The notes: generated by a model not told the origin, from the sequence alone. 64,000 nt of DNA from Okapia johnstoni (GCA_024291935.2 CM044309.1:99845628-99909627); one strand, 5' to 3'; positions 32,608 to 45,014 are shown, numbered from the stretch's first letter. Numbers and translations are program-made.

Positions 32608-34345
32608 GTGATCACTGCAAAAAATAAAGGAAAACAATAGAATGAGAAAGACTACAGATCTCCACAAGAAAATTAGAGATACCAAGGGAAAATTTCATGC
32701 AAAGATGGGCACAATAAAGGACAGAAACAGTATGGCTCTAATAGAAGCAGAAGATATTACGAAGAGGTGAGAAGAATACACAGAAGTATACAAAAAATAT
32801 CTTAATGACCCGGATAACCACAATGGTGTGATAACTCACCTAGAGCCAGACATCCTGGAGTGTGAAATCAAATGATCCTTAGGAAGTATCTCTATGAACA
32901 AAGCTAGTGCAGGTGATAGAATTCCTGCTGAGCTGTTTCACATCCTAAAAGATGATGCTGTGAAAGTACTGCACTCAATATGCCAGCAAATTTGGAAAAC
33001 TCAGTATTGGCCGCAGGACTGGAAAATGTCAGTTTTCATTCCAATCCCAAAGAAAGGCAATGCCAAAGAATGTTCAAACTAACAAACAATTGCACTCATC
33101 TCACATGCTAGCAAGCAATGCTCAAAATTCTCCAAGCCAGGTTTCAACAATATGTGAACTTCCAGATGTTCAAGCTGAAATTAGAAAAGGCAGAGGAATC
33201 AGAGATCAACTTGTCAACATCCGATGGATCATAGAAAAAGCAAGAGAGTTCCAGAAAAACATCTACTTCTGTTTCATTGACTTCACCAAAGCCTTTGATT
33301 GTGTGGATCACAACAAATTGTGGAAAATTCTTCAAGAACTGGGTAAACCAGACCGCCTTACCTGCCTCCTGTGAAACCTGTATGCAGGTTTCAAGAAAGC
33401 AACAGTTAGAACTGGACATGGAACAATGAACTGGTTCCAGATTGGGAAAGGAGTATATCAAGGCTGTATGTTGCCACCTGCTTATTAAACTTATATGCAT
33501 AGTACATTAGGTGAAATGCCAGGCTGGATGAAGCACAAGCTGGAACTAATATTGCCAGAAGAAATATCAATAACCTCAGGTATGCAGATGACACCACCCT
33601 TATGGCAGAAAGCAAAGAGGAACTAAAAAGTCTCTTGATGAAGGTGAAAGAGGAGAGTGAAAAAGTTGGCTTAAAACTCAGCATTCAAAAAACAAAGAAC
33701 ATGGTATCTGGTCTCATCACTTCATGGCAAATAGATGGGGAAACAATGGAAATAGCGAGAGACTTTATTTTCTTGGGCTCCAAAATCACTGCGGATGGTG
33801 ACTGCAGTCATCAAATTAAAGGATACTTGCTTCTTGAAGGAAATCTATGACAATCCTAGACAGTGTATTAAAGAGCAATGACATTACTAGTCTAGTCAAA
33901 GCTATGATTTTTCCAGTAGTCATGTATGGATGTGAGAGTTGGACTATAAAGAAAGCTGAGCACAGAAGAATTGATGCTTTTGAACTGTGGTGTTGGAGAA
34001 GACTCTTGAGAGTCCCTTGGACTGCAAGGAGATCCAACCAGTCCATCCTAAAGGAAATCAGTCCTGAATATTCATTGGAAGGACTGATGCTGTAGCTGAA
34101 GGAGCTCCAATACTTTGGCCACCTGATGGGAAGAGCTAACTCATTGGAAAAGACTCTGATGCTGGGGGAAATGGAGGGCAGAAGGAGGAGGGAGCAACAG
34201 AGAATGAGATGGTTGGATGGCATCACTAACTTAATGGACATGAGTTTAAGCAAGCTCTGGGAGATGGTGAAGGACAGGGAAGCCTGGCATGCTACAGTCC
34301 ATGGTGTCGCAGAGTGTTGGACAAGACTAGTGACTGAACAATTCT
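32608..34345 (+). mobile_element. BovB LINE, second largest copy
   Basis: Sense BovB of about 1.74 kb, 5'-truncated in the linker region, 3' end at the gactagtgactgaacaatt tail. It is more diverged than the 12.9-kb copy and has several small deletions, including loss of the stretch around 33,890 that other copies keep. A second BovB tail follows 160 bp later on the same strand. Confidence 0.93.
32894..33850 (+). pseudogene. BovB reverse transcriptase relic
   Basis: Three frame pieces (32,894-33,082; 33,060-33,374; 33,602-33,850) cover the reverse transcriptase. Motif A is kept as FIDFTKAFDCVDHNKLW, and the catalytic box YADD is encoded at 33,581-33,592, just before the last piece. At 33,761-33,780 the sequence reads FIFLGSKIT in frame, unlike the copies at 8.7 and 14.5 kb. 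Frameshifts between pieces and stops at 33,080-33,082 and 33,372-33,374 make it non-functional. Confidence 0.88.
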
Positions 34346-34506
34346 CTCTCCTTGTCTCTTTCTAGGCATATAGGAGTTTGTTGTGTATTGCTCAAATTGT
34401 GTGATATTGTAATGAAATAATTTATTCATGAGAAGCAAACAAATATTCGGTAATTCAACTAAAACAAATAGAATCATCTGAGATTTATAATATAGTTTTA
34501 GCTTTA

Positions 34507-35040
34507 GATACTTGCTCCTTGGAAGAAAAGCTAGGACAAACGTAGATAGCATATTAAAAAGCTGAGATATAACTTTGCTGACAAAGGTCCATATGGTCAA
34601 AGCTATGGTTTTTCCAGTAGTCATATATAGAGGTGAGAGTTGGACCATAAAGAGGGCTGAGCACCGGAGGATTGATTTTTTGAACTGTAATGCTGGAGCA
34701 GACTCTTAAGAGTCCCTTGGACTGTAAGAAGATCCAACCAGTCAAGCCTAAAGGAAATCAACCCTTAATATTCATTGGAAGGACTAATGCTGAAGCTGAA
34801 ACTCCAGTACTTTGGCCACCTGATGGGAAGAGTGGAGCCATTTGAAAAGACCCTGATGCTGGGAAAGACTGAGGGCAGGAGGAGAAGGGATGACATAGAA
34901 TGAGATGGTTGGATAACATCCCTGACTCAATGGGCATGAATTTGAGAAAACCCTGGGAGATAGTGAAACACAGGGAAGCCTAGTGTGCTGCAGTTTATAG
35001 GGTTGCAAAGAGTCAGACATGACTAGTGACTGAATAACAT
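34507..35040 (+). mobile_element. BovB 3' tail copy
   Basis: Sense BovB 3' end of about 530 bp. It starts at gatacttgctccttgg, the same element position as 33,823 in the preceding copy, and ends at gactagtgactgaataac. Differences are spread throughout, so it is either an independent insertion or an old partial duplication. Confidence 0.9.
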
Positions 35041-35985
35041 CAACCACATCAAAATCCATCTGCTTGCTCAAACTCAACCATCAAAATTTACATTCCTTGT
35101 TACTTGTCATGAACTATTCTTGTTTTAAATGAAATGAAAAAATAATTTTAAAAAGTAAGAGCAAAAAAGGAAGTTTGTGCAATTCAGTTTTTACTGATTA
35201 AAGAATATATATACAAATTTACCTCCGTAGTTGAAAACCTGTACAAATAATAAATTTCATCCTTGATTGACTCTAATACTTTTTTTCATTAATATCAGAA
35301 ATAGTCAATCAAGACAGGAGAAAAGAACATTTTATTTTCATGGTGAAACTTCAGCAGAATATTAAAGAGTTCTTGGGCTGTATGTAAGCTGAAAGTTTGA
35401 TCTTTTATTAAATAATTTATAGGCTGAGTCTTTTAAAATTTTGTATTGAGAAAAATTTTGAGTACATACAAAAGTAGAGAGAATAATATGGCTCTGTGAC
35501 CAATCTTTAAATAGATTTTTGAAGTCACTGATTGAATTACAGTATTATAGAAAAAGCATTAATGATTATTGCATTATTTCAGTCCCTTTCTTACTTATTC
35601 TCACACCTTATTAGAATTGAATCTAAGTAAATGCCATTTTATATAAAATTAATAGATAATCATTAAAAAAAGCCAAGCCATTCAGAAAAGTGCAAAGAAA
35701 AAAGTATTTAAACTGTATCAGTTTCCACCACTTCTAAATTTACTCTCGTTACTATTTTTTGAACAGCATTTTATGCATATTCTTATAAAGAGATCAATAG
35801 GTAATAGAGTAAAAAGTATTATCATGTTATACCCAGTATTTAAAATGAAAATTATGGAATTAAAAAAAGAAACTGAAGTAAAATGAAAATAATGGTTTCT
35901 TCAGGAGATATTCAATCCTTAAAATGTCTTCACATATTAATATAAAGAATTTATTAAAAATTACATTTTACATACTGAATATATC
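35041..35985. other. AT-rich DNA, possible ancient LINE debris
   Basis: About 950 bp. The strings acatacaaaagtagagagaa near 35,466 and cagtttccaccacttctaa near 35,719 recall ancient LINE 3' ends, but I cannot name the family. No coding frame. Confidence 0.35.
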
Positions 35986-36200
35986 AGGCTTCCCTGGTGG
36001 CTTAGATGGTAAAGAATCTGCCTGTAATGCAGCAGACCCCAGTTAGATCCCTGGATTGGGAAGATCCCCTGCAGAAGAAAATGGCAACCAACTCCTGTAT
36101 TCTACCCTGAAAAATTCTATGGACAGAGGACCCTGGCAGGCTACAGTTCTTGGGGTCACAAAACAGCTGGATATGACTGAGGGACTAAGAATGCATGCAC
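35986..36200 (+). mobile_element. Bov-tA SINE
   Basis: Sense Bov-tA with an almost canonical head (CTTCCCTGGTGGCTTAGATG) and a worn BovA body. The A box lies near 35,998-36,010. Confidence 0.9.
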
Positions 36201-36362
36201 GTTTCTCCATATCCAAGTTTTTGTTATGCTTCATCTTTTATCAGCCTGGCATTCATTCTGCTCAAGAATGCGCTGTTCCATAAGTTGTTAACAAAGTTGC
36301 TAATCTCAAGGAAGTATCTTTATCTGAGGACACTTTGGATAGTGTAAGTTACTGGGTCACTT

Positions 36363-36555
36363 GGGCTTCCCTGGTGGCTCAGTTGGTAAAGAATCTGTCT
36401 GCATTGTAGGAGACCTGGGTTTGACCCCTGGGTTGGGAAGATCCCCTGGAGGAGGGCATGGCAACCCACTCCAGTATCTTGCCTGCCTGGTGGGCTACAG
36501 TCTATGGGGTCTCAAAAGCTTAGACACGACTGAGTGACTAAGCACAGCACAACAG
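36363..36555 (+). mobile_element. Bov-tA SINE with internal deletion
   Basis: Sense Bov-tA; head and B box (GGTTTGACCCC) are clear. About 25 bp of the BovA body normally found between the cttgcctg and cctggtgggctac blocks are missing at about 36,486. The tail ends in agcacagcacaacagc. Confidence 0.9.
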
Positions 36556-37796
36556 CATTGGGTTACTCTCCTGGAACTCTATAAATATTATTCACTATCT
36601 TTGGGAATTGAACATTGTCTTAGAGATATCCACAGTCAACCCTATTTTCACTCTTTGCATACCATTCACTTTTCTTATCACAGGCTCAATTTTTTTTCTG
36701 AACTGTTCAAGTATAGCCTCTTTTACAAAACATGTCCAATGATTGAATTTTTCAAAGGTAAAATGTTCCCTTTCAATTTTTTTTCTTGGTTTTGTGGTAT
36801 TTTCACCAGTGATACTGTTTTATAATTTTAACTGTTTCATTTTTGCCATATTCTTCTTCAGCCATTATGGACATACTGGAACTTCTTTTCTTCTGTATCT
36901 ATCAATTTACAAACAGTAATAGTTTTTCCATTTCTTTATTATTATTATTTTAATGTGACTTTCATCTTTATCATGGTTTAGTTTTCTATTATATTTCCTC
37001 TATGAGTTGTACTGGCTCAAGTTCTTCTCCATCTGTTATCTTATAATTTCTTCTTTGAATCCTTGTATCTATCCTATGACATCTTTTCAGGAGTTATTAC
37101 GCTTTTTCAATTTCTTTGAGATCTGACAGGTTGAATGCTTTTGTAATATAAGCATAACAGTTGCAGTATTTGTAGGTGGACTTACAGTGTGAGTTTGTAA
37201 AAATGTCTGTTTCATTGGAGATGAAGAGCTCTTCTCTTCTATTTCTTTTTCATTGCTCACAGAAGGATTTAAAAAAGGAGAGAGGAATTTTAGAAAGGTC
37301 TTTGCTTAACCATCTTTGACCTAAAGGTTTACAAAGAGGTTTAAGCCTGTAATTTTACACTGTGTCACTGCTATGAAGACTTCATAGATAGCCACTGAGT
37401 TGGAGTCCTTCCTTTTACTAGGGATGAGCAAGTTCTTAGGATGTATTGATTGCAAGAGCTAAGAACACAGGATTAGTTTTCCAGTTCTTCCAATCACCTT
37501 CACCCCAGGAAACTGGAGAATATAATCCCTTGCCCTGATACCTGTGATGGAGACACAGGGTGAGACTTTGCAGGTATGGTTGGAAATAGCCTTTTCTTCC
37601 TTCGCCATAGAAGAGAAAAATATGGAGTGTTAGAGTCAGCAGCTTGACCGTGTTTCTGGAAGACTGGGCTGATTTTGGCCACACCTTGAATAAATTTTTA
37701 CTGTGCAGAGGATTGAGACATGAATATCACACCTTGGAGGTTCTTTTCCTCTTCAAAGGCAAAAAAGCAACTGAAAGCTTTGCCATGAGTTTTTTG
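36556..37796. other. T-rich DNA, no gene recognised
   Basis: About 1.2 kb, T-rich on the plus strand between 36,650 and 37,120, possibly very old antisense LINE sequence. Frames of 60-82 codons overlap on both strands at 37.4-37.9 kb and show no domain. Confidence 0.4.
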
Positions 37797-37938
37797 TTTG
37801 TTTGTTTGTTTTGTTTTTGTTTTACCAGCAATAGGAATAAAGTCTACCTGGAAATACTGACTAAATTATAAGTTTCTCACGTCTAGCTGGAAATAAAGTC
37901 TAACTGGAAATACTAACTAAATTATAAGTTTCTCACGT
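37797..37938. repeat. TTTG repeat and 56-bp tandem duplication
   Basis: A TTTG/TTTTG array (37,797-37,822) is followed by two consecutive copies of a block of about 50 bp (37,834-37,888 and 37,889-37,938), both containing ctaaattataagtttctcac. Their offset is 56 bp with three or four differences. Confidence 0.9.
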
Positions 37939-38004
37939 GGCCATGTCTTATTTATCTTTGCATTTTCAGTACCTTGCATACACAGTGTTTGGAAAATAGT
38001 AGGT
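37939..38004 (+). mobile_element. L2 3' end fragment
   Basis: The string gtcttatttatctttgcat followed by aaaatagtaggtgcataata matches the L2 3' terminus. Confidence 0.6.
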
Positions 38005-38260
38005 GCATAATATTAACAGTAATAACTAATATTCAGATGCATATTGATGATGGGCATTTTGCCAGTCACTTGCTATGAATCATCACATTCAATTCTCACA
38101 TATAAAGAGCTGCTTATTACCCTTCTTGATTAGGGAAGTGAGGCTCAGAAAGGTAAATGCCCAAGCTTATACTGCTATTAAACAAACAGAGCCAAGATTT
38201 GAACCCAGGCTAACTGACCAAGCGTGAACTTAACTAAGTCCATGAACTTAACCACCAAGA
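38005..38260 (-). mobile_element. MIR SINE
   Basis: Antisense MIR: catcacattcaattctcaca, gtgaggctcagaaaggtaaa, ccaagatttgaacccaggct. The tRNA-like part is near 38,190-38,260. Confidence 0.8.
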
Positions 38261-39198
38261 AAGGGATAAAGGAGCCAGGAAAGAAAAAAAAAAGGCATAG
38301 CAAGAAGAAGAGTGATTGATATAAGCAAGACTTGTAAGGTATTGAAGTGTTGTTCTACAAAAAGGAGAAAAACCTTTGAGCAGCCAGTGGGAAACATGAT
38401 TTTACTGTGGGGACTCATACTAGAGGTACAGGGGAAAAAACATCACATCTCAATGCACACACAAAACATCTGTTACAAACCAAAGCTGGCCTCCTAGTGG
38501 TGAGAAGACAATTATGGACATGGGGATGGCAGAAACCAATACGGAGAGACTATAGATAGTTCCTTTGCAAAGTTACGTGCTCTTCTTAATTTCTGCCTTC
38601 CTGTCCTCCATTGTTTTCTTTAACATCTTGAGAAAGTGTAAACATGGAAACACCATTACCGTTACCCACACGGACCATGTAACTCTTGAGAACACAGTCA
38701 TCTTGACTGGCCAAGAGGCGCTAATTACAGGGTCCTAACTGTATTAAGCAAAGTTGGTGGGATGCAGGTTTGATGGGAGGGAAGATCAAGGGACCTCTTA
38801 GTCCTTTCTTCAGTTGGTTTTCTTTATACCTTGAACTTGGGATATGTATGTGCAAGTGTGTGTCTATATATGACTCTATACAGCTGTCAAAAATTCAGTC
38901 TTGACAAGGAAGACATAAACCAACAATACTCAATGTCCTCCATCTAACCTGGGTGCTAACATTACTCAGAGGAATAAGCATTCCGTGGGTCTAGACAGTG
39001 TGATTCCAGCCAAGGGAAAAGCAGTTTAGTGAGTCAGAGACGCGTCCTCTGGCTCTGGCTTTCCCTCTCTGTAGCTGAGTGACGTGATTTTGCTTGGCTC
39101 CAACTCCCTACAGTCTGAGGACAATTCTGCCCACCCCACCCACATTTGCTTCACTGGTTCCAAAACCTATATAAAATTTTTTAAAAATTACGGATACT
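38261..39198. other. Unique DNA
   Basis: About 940 bp, no recognised repeat or gene. An A-tract is at 38,286-38,293. Confidence 0.5.
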
Positions 39199-39210
39199 CA
39201 TCATAAGCCA

Positions 39211-39488
39211 CGGAGAAGACAATGGCACCCCACTCCGGTACTCTTGCCTGGAAAATCCCATGGACGGAGGAGCCTGGTAGGCTGCAGTCCATGGGGTCGC
39301 TAAGAGTCGGACACGACTGAGCGACTTCACTTTCACTTTTCCCTTTCATGCATTGGAGAAGGAAATGGCACCCCACTCCAGTGTTCTTGCCTGGAGAACC
39401 CCAGGGACGGCAGAGCCTGGTGGGCAGCCATCTGTGGGGTTGTGCAGATTCGGACACGACTGAAGCGACTTAGCAGCAGCAGCAGCAG
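39211..39488 (+). mobile_element. BOV-A2 dimeric SINE, young
   Basis: Two BovA units in tandem (first ends gagcgacttcactttcactt, second starts cattggagaaggaaatggca) and an AGC-repeat tail. A perfect 12-bp target-site duplication, catcataagcca, is at 39,199-39,210 and 39,489-39,500. Low divergence from the family and the exact duplication indicate a recent insertion. Confidence 0.95.
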
Positions 39489-39500
39489 CATCATAAGCCA

Positions 39501-40299
39501 GAGGAGTTAGAATATGCAGTAAGCAGTTTAAGAGCCTTGAGTTCCAGGTGTCTTCTGTCTCCTGGTGTGAGCCTGGCCCTGCTCAGACCTAACTCACTGT
39601 GTCTTTCCACTCCATTTTTTCCACAGAAGATCTTTTGATTCTTGTGAGGCATCTTGACACTTGAAGACAGTTATCACCTGTCTTTAAGAAAGCTCTCCTT
39701 TTATTTTTTCAGTTGTTCAGATCATTTTCAAGAATTGAATTTTTTATTTGTCTCATTTCTGAGTTTCTTCTTGATCATAAACATCATTCCAACTACCATG
39801 ACAACAAGTTGCCACAGCCTTTCTTTTTGCTTTCAATAAGAAACTGTCTTTTGACCAAAATGTCAAGACCACAAACCTACCCCAGTATCATTGGCAAACA
39901 TCTATATGTGTATTGAACTTAGATACATTTTGTTTGACAATCAAAGCCCAAGAGGCATATTGATCAAGTGATTTTTCAGTGTAAGATATAGCACCACTAC
40001 TAATTATTACTGTGTCTTAGTGCTAAAGCTATCTGAGTTCTTGGTTTATGTTTAAAATTATTTGCTCTCTTTTACCATACCTCCTTTCCTCTCTCATAGA
40101 CTATCAACAACTGTACATAACTCTTCATTCATTCCCAAATGCAGCCAGCTCTGAGATGAAAGAATAAAATATATGGTAGTCCCCTAAATAAATATGCACT
40201 TTAGCTGTAGAGAAAAAAGGTATAGAAAGCATAATAAAATCAAGAGGAAGTTTTGAAAATAAGTATTCCAAAAGATATTGAAGGAAAAAATCCACAAAA
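39501..40299. other. Unique DNA
   Basis: About 800 bp with no recognised repeat. Frames of 61 and 67 codons at 39.65-39.92 kb overlap in different frames and have no domain. Confidence 0.5.
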
Positions 40300-40800
40300 C
40301 CTTTGATCTATCAAGTCTGTCTCTAGACATAAACATTATAGAAATACTTGTACAAGTGTATAAATAAGTATGTAAAAGTAAGAATATTCATTGCAGCTTT
40401 TTCTTAGTGACATTTAGAAGTAACAAATACCATCCATTTGGGGAATAATTTAAAAATTAGGATATACCTAAGAAAAGACTTAGGCATTGAATTGTATGAA
40501 TTAGATCTCCGTATATGACAATGAAAGAAGTCCACAAGGCAGGGTAATTTTTTAAAGCAAGTTACAGACATTAAGTGGAAACATAATTTTATTTTTTATC
40601 ATTCATATTTTGTACCCAGGAAGGTGACTGTGGTCTTCAATTATTCAAGAGGATGAAAATGTTTTATGTATGTAAAAGATTCTTAAAATTCATTGTAGGT
40701 TTAGTGATTTGAGGATTTATTCAACTGTCTAAGTACATGCATAGACTCTGAAAGCTGATCTTGAAAATACTAATGGTGATTTTTGTAGGGAAGTGGACAA
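40300..40800 (+). mobile_element. Old L1M 3' region
   Basis: acttgtacaagtgtataaat, atattcattgcagctttttc, tgaaagaagtccacaaggc follow, in order, the L1M ORF2 end and 3' UTR. Highly diverged. Confidence 0.65.
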
Positions 40801-40989
40801 TTGGAAAAGGGAGATGAGGAGACATTATTTTAATCAGAAAATTCTAGCTATCAAATGCATATAACTGATAAATAAACTATTAAAACAATCTCTGAAAAGA
40901 GCTACACTATCTCCTCCATAGATGACCCAGGCACTCACTGTATTTTGGCTCTTTTTCCTTCCCTGACTTGTGAAAACACGCATTATAAG

Positions 40990-41326
40990 ACAAGTACAGA
41001 GAAGATTTATTTGCAAAACATAAATAAAGACACAAACGTACAGAACATATGTATGGACGCCAGTGGGGAAGTAGTAGGTAGGAGGAATTGACAGACTGGG
41101 ACTGACACATATACACTATTGATACTTTGTTTAAAATAGATAATTAATGAGAACCTACTTTATAGCACAGGGAATTCTACTCAATGCTCTGTGGTGACCT
41201 GAATGGGAAGGAAGTCCAAAAAAGAGGGGATATATGTATATGTATGGCTGATTCATCTGGTTGTATAGTAGAAACTAGTTTATTGTAAAACAACTATACT
41301 CCAATAAACCTTAATTTTTAAAAAGA
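40990..41326 (+). mobile_element. L1 3' end
   Basis: Sense L1 3' UTR: gaacctactttatagcacag, ggatatatgtatatgtatgg, acaactatactccaataaac, then a short A-rich end. 5'-truncated. Confidence 0.85.
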
Positions 41327-42489
41327 CAAATATAGAGAATAATGTAGGATTGGACTGCAATTTTACTTCTAAAATTCAGTTTATGCATTTGACAAATTAT
41401 AGATGGAATAATGTATCTGAGTTCTTTGTAGTTGTTTTCCATATGGTGGATGGAGATGTGCAGGACATGTGAGATGGCTGTATTTATGGCAGCAATGATT
41501 TAGACCCAAGCTCTGTTTGGTCCCAGAAGAGGTGCTGTTATACATATCAGTTAGAGTCTATCAACATGGTTTAACAACCCTGTGTTAAACCATTTCCATA
41601 AAGAGCAGCTATTTCCTTCAATCTGTCTCTCCTTTATTGTTCCTAAATACGTGTTCATACTCACATTGGTCCTTGTGGTTTGATATCATGTAAGAAGGAC
41701 AAAGGTGTTTTATAAATATAAAATATATTTTCAAAGGTGGTTTTAAGGCTTACTATTTTAAACATGATTTAAACTGTAGAGGCTTAGTGTTTTCAGTGGC
41801 TAAATGCAATAAAACCCACCTGTTATTTTTGGCTGCTTTATTTAGACCATCTGCTCCACAAAGAATGAAAAGCTCAACAGTGGATGGAGAATTGTCTACT
41901 CCTCGTGTGTCAATAATTTATTTATTCTCTCTAACCAAGCCTTCAGGTCATTGAAAAAGTGTTTATCTATTCATTTTCCAGCAGAAGGGAAGCAAATATT
42001 TGGTGTCTGGCTTTGTTAAAAATCATCACAGGGAATTGTATTTTTGTTAATTCATGGTTTCCTATTTTCCCTATCTTTAAATAGCTTGCTGGGCGCATGT
42101 ATTTTAAGGACCTCGATTCTCTTTTCCTTCTGTGTCAAGTGAAGTAGCTGCTGAAGAGGTGTTCTTGGTGATGATGAATAAATAACATGTTCAGGTAGCA
42201 TTCACAGTTCAGGTAGCGATGTGAGCCTCACACAGACTTCTCTGAAATTATGGAATCTCAAATAGAGATGAGAATTACAAAGATCAGGCACTTTGGTCGC
42301 CAACTGTGTCCACTTGAATGAAATGATTTTGCAGTATTTGTCCTCATCTTTTTGCAGCATTGAATACTGGAGATCACCTCACTTTAACTTTTCTACTTTA
42401 CTTGATGCTGTGATTTATTTTCTCTTGAGTTTAGTCTCACATCTTTCACCACCTCTAATCATAATCACGATCATAGCAATAATAAAAGT
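41327..42489. other. Unique DNA
   Basis: About 1.16 kb, no recognised repeat or exon. The 69-codon frame at 42,293-42,502 ends in the adjacent MIR. Confidence 0.5.
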
Positions 42490-42700
42490 TTATATCTGTT
42501 GAGTGCTTCAACTGTTTAGTCACTAAGTGGTGTCAGACTCTTTGCAACCCCATAGACTGTAGCCTGCCAGGCTGCCTTGTCCATGGGATTTCCCAGGCGA
42601 GAATACTGGAGTGGTTTGCCATTTCCTTCTCAGGGGATCTCAGTTCTCAATACTATGCTAGGCACACCTCATATCTACTCCTGATCTTTATTCATCTCCT
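42490..42700 (-). mobile_element. MIR SINE split by BovA
   Basis: ctgttgagtgctt before the break and ctatgctaggcacacctcat after it are the two sides of one antisense MIR, separated by a BovA insertion at 42,509-42,639. Confidence 0.65.
42509..42639 (-). mobile_element. BovA unit in MIR
   Basis: Antisense BovA from caactgtttagtcactaag to ccttctcaggggatct. The tRNA-like head is missing. It interrupts a MIR. Confidence 0.85.
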
Positions 42701-42854
42701 CCTTTTTTTCATCTTAGGCTTAAACTTAACTCATGGGTCTTTTCTTCTACTTATTTATTCATTTCTTCAATGAGAACATTTCACATATGGTTCAAAATAC
42801 CACCTCTATGTGGATGGGATGTAGCTACATTTCCAGCCTGTCTCAGTCTCTGCA

Positions 42855-43210
42855 AGCAGCTATACATATAACAAAATATCATAAACTAGGTGGCTTATAG
42901 ACAACAGAAATTTATTTCTCACAGTTCTGGGTGCTGGAAAGGCCAAGGTTGTGATGCAGACAGACTTAGTGCCCGGTCAGGGCCAGCTTCCTCAGTGATG
43001 GCCATCTTCTTATTGTAACCTCAGACGACAAAAGGATGAGGGAGGTCACTTTTAGGCTTCTTACAAAGACTTAATTCCATTCATGAAGACTTTGTTCTCA
43101 TTACCTACTCGTCTCTCAAAGGCCTCACCTCAAAGCACCATCACTTTGGAGATTAGGATTTCAACATACATGTTGTGGGTCAGGGGGACACAAACATTCA
43201 GACCATAGTA
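42855..43210 (-). mobile_element. MLT1-type LTR
   Basis: Antisense solo LTR of the mammal-wide MaLR class: atttatttctcacagttctg, ggccttcttattg-like text, aaggcctcacctcaaagcac, ggacacaaacattcagacca. No internal region flanks it. Confidence 0.8.
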
Positions 43211-43274
43211 CAGACAGACATTGAACATGAAACTGACTTCCAGTTTCTAGTTGCCTAAGTGGAATGAGAATTTT

Positions 43275-43490
43275 CTATTTCTTGAGTGTCTACCAAATGC
43301 TAGGCACTTGTTAGATAATGTACATATTACCTTTAATCTTTACATAAACAAAGTATATCTCACTTTAGATTTGGGAAAAATCTGCATACAAATAATATAA
43401 TAATTTTCCTGCAATCACACTGTTGCTAAGAAACAAGCTGGAATGTGCAAATGTAATTCTAAAACCCAAGACTCTTATAGCATTTCATAG
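43275..43490 (-). mobile_element. MIR SINE
   Basis: Antisense MIR: cttgagtgtctaccaaatgc and taggcacttgttagataatg, then a diverged core with caatcacactgttgctaag. Confidence 0.65.
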
Positions 43491-43689
43491 GATAAATCTC
43501 AGGTGTAATACTTTCTCCATATCACTGGCTAAGCATTTGAGACTATCACTCCTGTGCTGAAAGACCTCCCTTTCTGTATTTCTATTCATCCCCAGCCAAT
43601 CTCCTGCTAGGACTTTCATCTAAGTCCTCAGTTATCTCAACCTTAGATCATCCCAGTTACCTCCCTCCCTACTCTTCATTGTTCTAACC

Positions 43690-44260
43690 CACCCTGTACA
43701 AAACTATCCAGTTTATTTTCCTATGACATTGTTCTCCTATTGTCATTTCTTGGCTAAAGAATCTGTAACATCACCCATGATCTATCCATCAAGGTCAATT
43801 ATAGATTCGGAGTTTTTCTTCAAGTCCTATAATCTACCTGTCCAAATTGATCATCATTTTATTGATTCTTCATTCGCAACAATCATCTTGCTGGGTTCTT
43901 CACCTACTCTGCTCTTTGCCATTTATTTTACACTTCCTCATATCTCTTTCCTTCTCTTGGGCAATGCAATCTTACCGTGGTTCAAAATTCCAAACCAAGT
44001 TTTTTTCTTCCAAGAATGCCATCTGCTGTCTACAGCCCATTAGCATCTTCTTCTCTGAATTCCTGTAGTATTTGCAGTATACTCCATGCCTTTATCTACT
44101 GTCTTTTCTTTTTTTTGCTTTTCATTGTTGAGCCTCCAGACATTAGACAGTAAACTTTTGAGGACAGAGGTCCTTGTATTACTTCTTGGATTTGGCACAT
44201 GAACTTGGCACAGACTCTGTGCTCAATAACTACTTTTAGATAGTTGACTGCTATAAATTG
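43690..44260 (+). mobile_element. L2 3' region
   Basis: Sense L2 3' UTR, pyrimidine-rich, ending in ggacagaggtccttg, ggcacagactctgtgctcaa. The 106-codon plus frame inside it is non-coding debris. The left edge is uncertain. Confidence 0.6.
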
Positions 44261-44562
44261 TGTACTTAGAAGTGACAATCACCCTGTCACACAGAGACCA
44301 TAGCCTCCCCGAATACCTTTGTCATAATCTGTTTGTCCTACAAATGTTTGGAATTCCCCAACTTGACATCATATATGCCTAACAAGAAACATCGAACAAT
44401 ATTTATTTAGCTCCTTAAGTATACTTTATATCCAATAGTCTCTCATGCAAAAATATAATCATACTTACATGTTGTTATCCTTCAGAACCCATCTATGGTA
44501 ACTTTGAAACTGTAATGCCTATTACTTAAAGAGACAGGGTAATATAAGGTAAACAGTAGTAT

Positions 44563-45014
44563 AGCAAGTCCCCTACATATGAACAAGTTCTATTCTGACA
44601 GCACATTCACAAGACTAATCTGTTCATAAATCCAACACAGTTAGCCTAGGTACCCAACTAACACAATATATAATACTGGACTGTAATAGGTCTATAATAC
44701 TTTTCAAAAAAATTACATAAAAAACAAACAAAAAATAAAGAAAACATTTTAAACCTCAAAGTACAGTACCTTGAAAAGTATAGTAGTACAGTACAAGAGC
44801 TGGCATACAGGAGCTGGCATCGAGTGAATAAGAAAGAATTACTGACTGGAGGAGGGAGACAAAGTTGGAGATGACAGAGCTGAAGGATCATCAACAGTAG
44901 GAGATGAAGGGCAAGCTGCAATTTCACTCATGCTTTACGTGATTGGACATGCAAACTCACCTTCACATCTTTGAAAGTTTGCAACTGGAAGGTTCATATG
45001 TAGGGGACTTACTG
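44563..45014. mobile_element. Terminal-inverted-repeat DNA transposon, non-autonomous
   Basis: A unit of about 450 bp with inverted ends: agcaagtcccctacatat at 44,563-44,580 pairs with atatgtaggggacttact at 44,996-45,013, extended inward by GAAC/GTTC. Internal text, such as ttagcctaggtacccaacta, suggests a Tigger-related (TcMar) internal-deletion derivative. TA dinucleotides flank the left side; the right side is altered. An 89-codon minus frame inside carries no transposase motif. Confidence 0.75.
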
